Shown: positions 1 through 5,814 of the stretch, piece after piece | How positions within the stretch are numbered: position 1 is the stretch's first letter | Layout: each line of letters begins with the position of its first letter | NCBI GenBank assembly: GCA_025354075.1 | Contig: JANXNO010000498.1 | Coordinates: forward strand, 1-5,814 | DNA: 5,814 nt | Source of the DNA: Burkholderiales bacterium | GTDB lineage: Bacteria; Pseudomonadota; Gammaproteobacteria; Burkholderiales; Casimicrobiaceae | Reading direction: 5' to 3' | Program-made: the position numbers and the translations under genes | The notes under the pieces: generated by a model | Told to the model about the DNA's origin: nothing | The model's database searches: none | What the model saw: only the letters and a program-made list of their open reading frames with translations

Positions 1-1574
1 GCGCCGGTGGCCGCATTCCGTTGATCGTGGGCCGTGGACTTACCACCAAAGCGCGCTAAGCGCTGGGCCTGCCGGTCAGCACGCTGTTCCGCCTGCCTGA
101 TGTACCGAAAGACACCGGCAAGGGCTACACGCTCGCGCAAAAAATGGTCGGCCGCGCCTGTGGTTTGCCTGAAGGCACTGGCATGCGTCCCGGCACCTAT
201 TGCGAACCGAAGATGACCTCGGTCGGCTCACAGGACACGACCGGCCCGATGACGCGCGACGAGCTGAAAGACTTGGCCTGCCTCGGGTTCTCATCGGACC
301 TCGTCATGCAATCGTTCTGCCACACGGCTGCGTATCCAAAGCCTGTCGACGTGAAGATGCATCATGAGCTGCCCGACTTCATGGCGACGCGCGGCGGCAT
401 TTCGCTGCGCCCCGGTGATGGCATCATTCACTCGTGGTTGAACCGCATGTTGTTGCCCGATACGGTCGGCACCGGTGGTGACAGTCACACGCGGTTCCCG
501 ATTGGCATTTCGTTCCCGGCGGGCTCTGGTCTGGTTGCATTCGCGGCGGCCACGGGCGTGATGCCGCTTGATATGCCCGAGAGCGTTCTAGTGCGGTTCA
601 AAGGCACCATGCAGCCCGGCGTGACGCTGCGTGACCTCGTGCATGCCATTCCGCTGTACGCGATCAAGGCGGGGCATTTGACAGTGGCCAAGCAGGGCAA
701 GATCAACCTCTTCTCGGGCCGCATTCTCGAAATCGAAGGCTTGCCTGACCTGAAAATCGAGCAGGCATTCGAACTCGCTGACGCGTCGGCCGAACGCAGC
801 GCTGCGGGTTGCACCGTCGCGCTGAACAAAGAGCCGGTCATTGAATATCTCAAGAGCAACATCGTGCTGCTCAAAGCGATGATTGCCGATGGTTACGCCG
901 ATCCGCGCTCCATTGCACGCCGCATCAAGGCGATGGAAGCCTGGCTTGCTGATCCCAAATTGCTCAAGGGCGACGCTGATGCAGAGTACGCCGCCATCAT
1001 CGAAATCGATCTCGCGGAAATCACCGAGCCCATCGTGTGCTGCCCTAACGATCCTGATGATGCAAAAACGCTGTCCGACGTGGCGGGTACCAAGATCGAT
1101 GAAGTCTTCATCGGCTCATGCATGACCAACATCGGCCACTTCCGTGCTGCTGCCAAACTGCTCGAAGGCAAGCGCGACATGCCAGCCAAGTTGTGGATTG
1201 CGCCGCCGACCAAAATGGACGCGCATCAGTTGTCAGAGGAAGGCCATTACGGCACCTTCGGCACTGCCGGCGCACGCATGGAAATGCCCGGCTGCTCGCT
1301 GTGCATGGGCAATCAGGCACAGGTGAAAGAAGGCGCAACCGTGATGTCCACCTCAACGCGTAACTTCCCGAATCGTCTGGGTAAAAACTCAAACGTGTAT
1401 CTGGGGAGTGCGGAACTGGCTGCGATCTGTTCCAAACTCGGTCGCATCCCTACCAGAGTGGAATATCTGGCTGACATGGGCGTGCTGACGCTGGCCAGCG
1501 CAGGCATTTACAAGTACATGAACTTCGATCAGATGCCTGAGTTCATCGAAAAGGCAGATACCGTTCCAGCGTAA
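1..1574 (+). CDS. acnB: Aconitate hydratase B (C-terminal ~60%, 5' end outside window, in-frame stop at 57-59)
   Basis: Aconitase B interconverts citrate and isocitrate through cis-aconitate in the TCA cycle, using a [4Fe-4S] cluster in the cytosol. The visible frame starts at base 3 with [17 protein letters not shown] and runs 523 codons before the TAA at 1572-1574. Known AcnB proteins are about 860 residues, so the N-terminal HEAT-like domain and most of the swivel domain lie outside the window. The three cluster cysteines are present: IGSCMTN (codon 1119-1121) and GCSLCMGNQ (codons 1293-1295 and 1302-1304). Other AcnB hallmarks are [26 protein letters not shown] and [12 protein letters not shown]. 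The frame is broken once, by TAA at 57-59. The next in-frame ATG is at 144 and has no clear Shine-Dalgarno sequence; a protein started there would still carry all three cysteines but lack the N-terminal domains. Identity is essentially certain; whether the gene is functional depends on the stop. Confidence 0.96.
57..59 (+). other. Premature in-frame TAA within acnB
   Basis: The acnB frame reads ...GLTTKAR, TAA, ALGLP.... AcnB proteins as I recall them have Glu here (KAREALGLP in E. coli), so a single G-to-T change (GAA to TAA) explains it. The frame is the same and uninterrupted on both sides, so this is a substitution and not a frameshift. TAA also ends the acnB, cyclase and dacB frames in this window, which argues against a reassigned codon. 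It may be a real nonsense mutation, or a sequencing or assembly error. Confidence 0.85.
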
Positions 1575-1592
1575 CGTTCGGTCGGTAGACGT

Positions 1593-1621
1593 AAAAACGG
1601 CTCCCGAGGGAGCCGTTTTTT
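1593..1621. terminator. Bidirectional intrinsic terminator between acnB and the cyclase gene
   Basis: Bases 1593-1604 (AAAAACGGCTCC) pair perfectly with 1609-1620 around a four-base CGAG loop. Six T's follow on the plus strand (1616-1621), and the five A's at 1593-1597 give a T-run on the minus strand. The hairpin lies 18 bases after the acnB stop and 19 bases beyond the cyclase stop, as expected for a shared terminator of convergent genes. Confidence 0.93.
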
Positions 1622-1640
1622 ATTTCGAGAAGCCAACTGG

Positions 1641-3542
1641 TTAGTGCGTCACCAGCGACTCGCCACACATGATGCGCGCGCGGCCTTGCGCCTTGGCGAG
1701 TAGCAAGCGTCGATCCGCACAGGCCACCAGCGTACGCACATCAATGCCGTCTTCGGGATACACAGCAATACCTGCCGAAAAGGTGAGCCCGCCGAGATAG
1801 CTCACATCGGTGTCTACGCTGATTTCACGGAACGCGGCAAGCAGGGATTCGATGCGTTGCTGCGCGGCGGCTGTGCCACAACCCACCAGCGCGAGATAAA
1901 ACTCTTCGCCACCATAGCGACCCACGATGTCCGAACCGCGCAGGCAATCCCGGGCTAGCGCGCAAAAGTTGATGAGCACGTCGTCGCCAACGGCATGACC
2001 ATGCTCGTCGTTTACTCTTTTGAAGTGGTCGAGGTCGACCATCACCATCGAAAATGGTGTGGCCGATTGCCGGCTGAGTTGCAGCAAACTCGGCAGCGCT
2101 ACGTCAAGATAATGGCGGTTAAACACGCCTGTCAAACCATCGTGGCTGACTTGGTCGCGCAGGCGCGTTGCCTCGGACAGCGTGAGATTGACCTGTTCGC
2201 GCAGTTGCAAATTAATCGCTTGAAGCTTTCGGCGCTCCATCGATTCGTGGCGCAAGTCTTTGGTGACCTGCTGAATTTCTTCACGTACCTGCATCGAAAA
2301 TCGGCGCACTCGATTAACCACGGCGAGGCTCTGCTGATATTGACGCGACGACTTGCGTTGCGCAACAAACGCGTCCTCGGGGCGACCTGCACGCGACAGG
2401 ACGTCGGCCAGTTCGTCGTAAAACTCGGCACGATCATTGAAGCGCAGCGCCGAGACTTCAGGCAGCATCTGATCGACCTTATTGAACGCATCAATGGCGT
2501 GATCGAGCCGCTGCTGGCGACTGGCAATGGCGCCGTCTATATAGTGCAACTTGATCAGGTCAAGGCCCGACGAACCGCGCTCAGCCAGCAGCCGCTGCGC
2601 ACTGGTGAAGTGCTGTTCTGCCTGCACCAGATCGCCTAGCTTCAGACACAACTCGGCCGCGTTGTAATGCACAAAGTGCTGCCCGCCCACCATCGGCGCG
2701 TCGTCAGTCAATACCTGGTCCAGCACGGCACGCGCCTCGTCGAACCGTTCCAGACGGCGCAGCGCGACTGCACGGTTGTTACGCAGCACTTTGGTTAGCA
2801 ACGGGCTGTTTGCACGGAGCGCGACAGTGATCGCCTCTGCGAGCAGAGTGTCGGCTTCCTGTGGGTCTTTCGCCGCCATCAGTGCTACACCCAGCGGCAT
2901 CGCGGCGGTCGCAAATTCAGGCGATAAATCCAATTGTTCGGCCAGATGTAGCGCGGCATAACCAAAGCGCAGACTCTCTTCGAGGCGCCCCTCATACACG
3001 TAACACGTCGAGAGCCCGAAGCACACATAAAAATTGTCAGCGTCGAGGGCGCTCAGGTCAAAGTGACCAATCAGCGCTTCAAACTCCCGCAGGGCGTCAG
3101 GCCACTGCCCCATGCGCATGGCAATTGCTGCATTACCCAGGCCGCTAAGGCGCAGGCCACGCGGGTCTTTCACCGCACGAAATATGCTGGCCGCCGCCGC
3201 AAAATCCTCCGCGATTTTTTTTGGGTCAGGCGTTTTGCCAATCTGCCGACACTGCGCCAGCGCACGAATCAAATAGGCCCAACCCGAATGCGAATCCGCG
3301 TCGCCGGCTGCATCCGCAACAGCAGCAGTGGGGTCATAACCACAACCTGCAAGACAGCCTTGCGCAATAGCGTAGGCCTGGTCAGGATTCGACAGATACA
3401 AGCGCCAGGCGGGCTGAATCGACAGCGGCAACGTGCCATCACTGTACGTCAGCAACGCGGCACGTTTTGGGTCTGCACTATCGATAAATAAATCGGTGAT
3501 CACAGCCGCAAAGCGCCTTTTTCGTTGATGCGCTACGCGCAC
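1641..3542 (-). CDS. Diguanylate cyclase with N-terminal TPR-like repeats (GGDEF domain, GGEEF motif)
   Basis: This 633-residue protein should make c-di-GMP from two GTP. Residues ~85-400 are alanine-rich paired helices of TPR type (for example NAAIAMRMGQWPDALREFEAL and NNRAVALRRLERFDEARAVLD). Residues ~400-465 are charged and heptad-like, probably a coiled-coil linker. The GGDEF domain covers ~465-625: DGLTGVFNR (468-476), metal-site D503 in MVDLDHFK, N511/D512, catalytic GGEEF (544-548) and an RGSD product-inhibition site (535-538) exactly five residues upstream. The usual late ADxALYxAK motif is altered to ADRRLLLAKAQGRAR. There is no signal peptide or membrane segment, so it is probably cytosolic and controlled through protein contacts of the TPR part. 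The start is GTG at 3542, the furthest in-frame start after an upstream TAA; it lacks a clear Shine-Dalgarno. A second GTG at 3503 (before ITDLFID) is an alternative. TAA ends the gene. The input signal and gene name are unknown to me. Confidence 0.93.
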   Translation of the reverse strand: MRVAHQRKRRFAAVITDLFIDSADPKRAALLTYSDGTLPLSIQPAWRLYLSNPDQAYAIAQGCLAGCGYDPTAAVADAAGDADSHSGWAYLIRALAQCRQIGKTPDPKKIAEDFAAAASIFRAVKDPRGLRLSGLGNAAIAMRMGQWPDALREFEALIGHFDLSALDADNFYVCFGLSTCYVYEGRLEESLRFGYAALHLAEQLDLSPEFATAAMPLGVALMAAKDPQEADTLLAEAITVALRANSPLLTKVLRNNRAVALRRLERFDEARAVLDQVLTDDAPMVGGQHFVHYNAAELCLKLGDLVQAEQHFTSAQRLLAERGSSGLDLIKLHYIDGAIASRQQRLDHAIDAFNKVDQMLPEVSALRFNDRAEFYDELADVLSRAGRPEDAFVAQRKSSRQYQQSLAVVNRVRRFSMQVREEIQQVTKDLRHESMERRKLQAINLQLREQVNLTLSEATRLRDQVSHDGLTGVFNRHYLDVALPSLLQLSRQSATPFSMVMVDLDHFKRVNDEHGHAVGDDVLINFCALARDCLRGSDIVGRYGGEEFYLALVGCGTAAAQQRIESLLAAFREISVDTDVSYLGGLTFSAGIAVYPEDGIDVRTLVACADRRLLLAKAQGRARIMCGESLVTH

Positions 3543-3656
3543 AAATAAACTTTAACCATGACGCAGGCATAGCAGCGATGGCACGCCTTCAAACGCCATT
3601 GCCGCAAAAACAGTGCCTTGCATCCGCTGGCACCCGTCCATTGACGACATACCGTG

Positions 3657-3764
3657 ATTTTCAGAAAAAACTGATGTGTTTCGACGGTGACTCTAGCCCT
3701 TCACTCGTCGTGCTCACCCAGCGAAGTGGCGACTTTTTAAGGCTATCAGCTTTTTCCTGAAAAT
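3657..3764. repeat. Imperfect 19/20-nt inverted repeat enclosing a nested hairpin
   Basis: Bases 3657-3675 (ATTTTCAGAAAAAACTGAT) pair with 3745-3764 through 18 base pairs, one A/C mismatch and one bulged C. The 69-base interior holds a second stem: CGACGGTGA (3682-3690) with TCACTCGTCG (3701-3710), nine pairs with one bulged T and a ten-base loop. The long arms are AT-rich, and the A-run paired with a T-run makes chance similarity easier. It could be a structured leader RNA, a small RNA gene, a cruciform or a remnant of a small mobile repeat. No known RNA family is recognised. Confidence 0.5.
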
Positions 3765-3810
3765 ACCATTCAACGTGGGCTTAAACAGCACTTAACTTAA
3801 TAGTCGACTT

Positions 3811-3839
3811 TTGTCCTTTTCGGCCACTAAACCCATATT
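3811..3839 (+). promoter_or_regulatory. Candidate sigma70-type promoter for ddpX
   Basis: TTGTCC (3811-3816, 4 of 6 matches to TTGACA) is followed after exactly 17 bases by CATATT (3834-3839, 4 of 6 matches to TATAAT). It sits in the AT-rich part of the intergenic region, about 80 bases before the ddpX ATG. The match is modest and could be chance. Confidence 0.3.
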
Positions 3840-3898
3840 GAATGGTCTTTTCGTCAATAAGTTGCACACATTTTTCGCCGACTGAAATCCACTGACCT

Positions 3899-3922
3899 AT
3901 GAGTGCAGCAACCGGGCAATAA
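3899..3922 (+). CDS. Possible 7-codon leader mini-ORF overlapping the ddpX start
   Basis: ATG at 3899 opens a frame encoding MSAATGQ and ends in TAA at 3920-3922. The final A is also the first base of the ddpX ATG (TAATG), the overlap typical of translational coupling. There is no good Shine-Dalgarno in front of either start, so this may be chance. It matters mainly because ddpX has no evident ribosome site of its own. Confidence 0.25.
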   Translation: MSAATGQ

Positions 3923-4563
3923 TGGCAGCTGTCAACATCCGCCTGCATTGCATGACGCCGCCTGTTTCCTGCGAAACCATTGCCACCAACCCGGATTTTC
4001 GACCGCTTTCCAGCGTCGCCAATTTGCGCGTTGATCTGCGCTATGCGACCGCTACCAACTTCATGGGGCGTGACATGTACTCGCCGCTGGACTGCGCGTG
4101 GGCGCATCGCGATGCAATCGATGGATTGACACGCGCCATCACCTGGCTCGCCCGACAACGGCGTATCGCTCACCTCTGCGTGCTCGATGCGCTACGCCCG
4201 CAACGGGTGCAGGAGGCCATGTGGGCGGCGGTGGAGGGCACACCGCAAACGGAATACCTCGCCCCGCCGGAGCGCGGATCGATTCATTCGTTCGGCATGG
4301 CCATTGACGCGACGCTGGTGGACGACGACGGCCAGGAATTTGACATGGGCACCTCGTTCGACGACATGACGGAGCTATCGCATCCGGCGCTTGAGGCCGC
4401 GTTTCTGAAGGCTGGCGCGCTGGACGCCGAGCATGTGAGCAACCGTCATCTGCTGCGCGAAGCCATGCGTCGCGGTGGCTTTAACGGCATTGGCACCGAG
4501 TGGTGGCACTTCGACTGCGGCGACCGGACGCAGGTGCGATCAACCTACGCCCGAATCTTGTAG
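3922..4563 (+). CDS. ddpX: D-alanyl-D-alanine dipeptidase, VanX/DdpX family (peptidase M15D)
   Basis: This 213-residue zinc enzyme should hydrolyse the free dipeptide D-Ala-D-Ala to D-alanine in the cytosol; VanX and E. coli DdpX are about 200 residues. Zinc ligands H122 and D129 lie in SIHSFGMAID (120-129), and catalytic E193 and zinc ligand H196 in EWWHF (193-197). R92 in DALRPQR matches the VanX active-site arginine. DMGTSFDDM (141-149) is also a family motif. There is no signal peptide. ATG 3922 is the first ATG after an in-frame TGA at 3883; M11 (3952) is an alternative, and neither has a clear ribosome site. No vanH, vanA or two-component vanRS gene is nearby, so this is more likely a housekeeping or D-Ala scavenging enzyme than glycopeptide resistance. 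It is divergent from the cyclase and convergent with dacB, and ends in TAG. Confidence 0.93.
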   Translation: MAAVNIRLHCMTPPVSCETIATNPDFRPLSSVANLRVDLRYATATNFMGRDMYSPLDCAWAHRDAIDGLTRAITWLARQRRIAHLCVLDALRPQRVQEAMWAAVEGTPQTEYLAPPERGSIHSFGMAIDATLVDDDGQEFDMGTSFDDMTELSHPALEAAFLKAGALDAEHVSNRHLLREAMRRGGFNGIGTEWWHFDCGDRTQVRSTYARIL

Positions 4564-4566
4564 CCC

Positions 4567-4589
4567 GGTGCTCCAGCGCTTACTTTTTT
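4567..4589 (+). terminator. Weak candidate terminator for ddpX inside the dacB 3' end
   Basis: GGTGC (4567-4571) can pair with GCGCT (4576-4580) around a TCCA loop, using two G-T wobbles. Six T's follow at 4584-4589. The stem is short and weak, but it is the only hairpin plus T-run after ddpX, and it overlaps the last codons of convergent dacB. Confidence 0.25.
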
Positions 4590-5814
4590 AGTAGAGTTTC
4601 GGGCGACGACGCCCCCGCCTCGATACCCGTCACCCACGCCATCACCGCATCCACAATGGGTTTGCCTACTACACTTTTTGCGTCATCGTGATTCAGAATC
4701 GCGACGACGACGCAGAGTTCACCATTGGCGTCAGGCACATAGCCCGCCACTGAAACCACGTTGCGCAGTCCGCCGGTTTTGATGCGGGCCACGCCAACAG
4801 CAGCGCCGCCCGCAAGCCGCTTGCCCATGCCGCCATCAACACCCGCGATAGGCAACGCCGCCAAAAATTCGGGCGCCCAACGGCTTTGTTTCGCAGCCCG
4901 CAGCACGCCCGCCAGCGTGATTGGCGTGATGCGCTCGGTGCGCGATAAACCCGAGCCGTTGTCAAGCACCAGGCCCGCATCATCAATCTTCTTTTCTTGC
5001 AACCACTGACGCACCATCCGTTCGCCACGAGCGCTGGTGGATTGCCACGCTGCACTACCTGAATCAACCGGCGCTTCACGCTGCGCGCCGAGCGTCAGGT
5101 ACATCAACCGCGTAATCGGATTATCCGAGCGCTTCAAAATATCGCGGTTGAATTCTGCGAGTGTGCGTGATTGATGTTCGGCCAGCATGCGGGTATCCGC
5201 CGCCGCCGTGCCGTCTCTTGCGATGCCCGTCCACGTGCCGCCCAACGCGCTCCATAACGTACGAAACAACCGGTCGGCAAAATCGACGCGATCCAGCACG
5301 CTGATCTCGGTGGTCACCGGACAGTTACGCGGAAATTCACCCTGCAAAGTGATGCGAATGTGTCCGTCGTGCGACTTCGTAACGACCGGCAGTTTCCATA
5401 AATCTTCCCAATCGGTGCACGCCTTGTCGACAATCTTCATCGCAGAATCAACGGTCACACGATCCAGCGCAGGCGTCACGCCGATGCGCAATCCGGCATC
5501 GTCCGACACCATTTCCAGTTGCTGCAAATTGCTGTTGAGCAACAGCGCGTCGGGAATCACGTTGTAGCGAAACTCCGGCGTCTCGTCGAATGGCGGCACG
5601 CCGACATCAGGTCGGCCTGGCTGGAAATAACTGCGATCCAGCACAAGGTCCCCCTTGATGACACGCACCCCGCTGAAGCGCACCGTTTGCAACATTGCTT
5701 GCAGCGCTCGCCAGTCAAAATCTGGGTCACCCAGGCCGCGTGCCACCACGTCACCGCTCAAAATGTCTCGCTGGACTCCACCCGCACTGCGCAGTTCTGT
5801 TGTTCCGCGGTACG
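4580..5814 (-). CDS. dacB: D-alanyl-D-alanine carboxypeptidase/endopeptidase, PBP4 class (N-terminus outside window)
   Basis: DacB (PBP4, peptidase S13) removes the terminal D-Ala from peptidoglycan stem peptides and cleaves D-Ala-mDAP cross-links in the periplasm. The window shows 410 residues; the frame stays open to the right edge, beginning YRGTTELRSAGG, so the signal peptide and the catalytic SxxK motif are not visible. The second and third penicillin-binding motifs are: SDN at 5120-5128 (KRSDNPITR) and KTG at 4772-4780 (ARIKTGGLRN). DNGSGLSR, just after LVL, is another family signature. The long stretch before SDN fits the insert domains of this class. An apparent start at 5761 is only a TTG inside the gene. 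The reading frame is intact to TAA at 4580-4582, 16 bases from the ddpX stop. The promoter lies outside the window. Confidence 0.95.
   Translation of the reverse strand, partial: YRGTTELRSAGGVQRDILSGDVVARGLGDPDFDWRALQAMLQTVRFSGVRVIKGDLVLDRSYFQPGRPDVGVPPFDETPEFRYNVIPDALLLNSNLQQLEMVSDDAGLRIGVTPALDRVTVDSAMKIVDKACTDWEDLWKLPVVTKSHDGHIRITLQGEFPRNCPVTTEISVLDRVDFADRLFRTLWSALGGTWTGIARDGTAAADTRMLAEHQSRTLAEFNRDILKRSDNPITRLMYLTLGAQREAPVDSGSAAWQSTSARGERMVRQWLQEKKIDDAGLVLDNGSGLSRTERITPITLAGVLRAAKQSRWAPEFLAALPIAGVDGGMGKRLAGGAAVGVARIKTGGLRNVVSVAGYVPDANGELCVVVAILNHDDAKSVVGKPIVDAVMAWVTGIEAGASSPETLLKK

Larger units (their letters stand above)
3543..3921. other. Divergent intergenic region between cyclase gene and ddpX
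   Basis: This 379-base stretch separates the starts of two divergently transcribed genes, so it should hold both promoters. No ORF here has protein-like composition or a ribosome site. Bases 3781-3900 are about 38% GC by hand count (46 of 120), well below the coding DNA around it. It contains the inverted repeat at 3657-3764, a candidate promoter at 3811-3839, a mini-ORF at 3899-3922 and a 9-bp inverted pair (ACCATTCAA 3765-3773, TTGAATGGT 3838-3846). I could not find a convincing promoter for the minus-strand cyclase. Confidence 0.7.

Noticed and set aside
57..59. Stop-codon reassignment or selenocysteine/pyrrolysine explanation for the acnB TAA
   Set aside because: TAA also terminates acnB itself, the cyclase and dacB at sensible places, and Sec/Pyl use TGA/TAG. 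A point change or base error is simpler.
1995..2639. Plus-strand open frame of 214 codons antisense to the cyclase
   Set aside because: It lies wholly inside the well-supported cyclase gene, has no ribosome site and no recognisable protein motif.
3578..3760. 60-codon plus-strand open frame in the intergenic region
   Set aside because: No Shine-Dalgarno, no family resemblance, and it runs through the inverted repeat, which better explains the sequence.
3765..3846. 9-bp inverted pair ACCATTCAA/TTGAATGGT as an operator
   Set aside because: In about 380 bases a 9-bp inverted match is not rare by chance, and the 64-base gap does not suit a simple dimer site.
3543..3921. c-di-GMP riboswitch upstream of the cyclase
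   Set aside because: I looked for the conserved GEMM core on both strands and did not see it; the hairpins here do not match that fold.
3781..4173. 130-codon minus-strand open frame overlapping the ddpX start
   Set aside because: It is antisense to the ddpX coding region with no recognisable motif; ddpX has full catalytic signatures.
3922..4563. Vancomycin-resistance cluster (vanHAX)
   Set aside because: Only the VanX-like gene is present; the neighbours are a cyclase and dacB, and Gram-negative bacteria commonly carry ddpX without resistance.

Overview
The window looks like an ordinary chromosomal segment from a Gram-negative bacterium, most likely a betaproteobacterium of the Burkholderiales type. 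The aconitase B protein has the betaproteobacterial wording of this enzyme as I recall it (for example [20 protein letters not shown] and a C-terminus like EKADTVPA). The PBP4-type carboxypeptidase also reads like Burkholderiales DacB (GDPDFDW, RPDVGVPPFDETPEFRYN). The genus cannot be told from the sequence alone. I see no tRNA, rRNA, CRISPR array, insertion sequence or phage gene.

Layout, left to right. (1) Positions 1-1574, plus strand: the 3' part of acnB, cut by the window edge. An in-frame TAA at 57-59 interrupts a strongly conserved stretch. (2) Positions 1593-1621: a strong hairpin with T-runs on both strands, probably a bidirectional terminator between two convergent genes. (3) Positions 1641-3542, minus strand: a cytoplasmic diguanylate cyclase with N-terminal TPR-like helices, a coiled-coil linker and a GGEEF catalytic domain with an intact RxxD inhibitory site. 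(4) Positions 3543-3921: a 379-base divergent intergenic region, AT-rich next to ddpX. It holds an imperfect 19/20-nt inverted repeat enclosing a second hairpin, a weak promoter candidate and a 7-codon mini-ORF that overlaps the next start by one base. (5) Positions 3922-4563, plus strand: a VanX/DdpX-family D-Ala-D-Ala dipeptidase with all zinc and catalytic residues. (6) Positions 4580-5814, minus strand: most of dacB (D-Ala-D-Ala carboxypeptidase/endopeptidase, PBP4 class), ending 16 bases from ddpX and missing its N-terminus at the right edge.

Functionally, acnB belongs to the TCA cycle and the cyclase to c-di-GMP signalling. The last two genes both act on D-Ala-D-Ala chemistry: DacB on peptidoglycan in the periplasm, DdpX on the free dipeptide in the cytosol. 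They are convergent, so they are neighbours rather than an operon. The strongest oddity is the premature stop in acnB. The second is the structured non-coding DNA between the cyclase and ddpX. I find no convincing evidence of an undescribed multi-gene system here.
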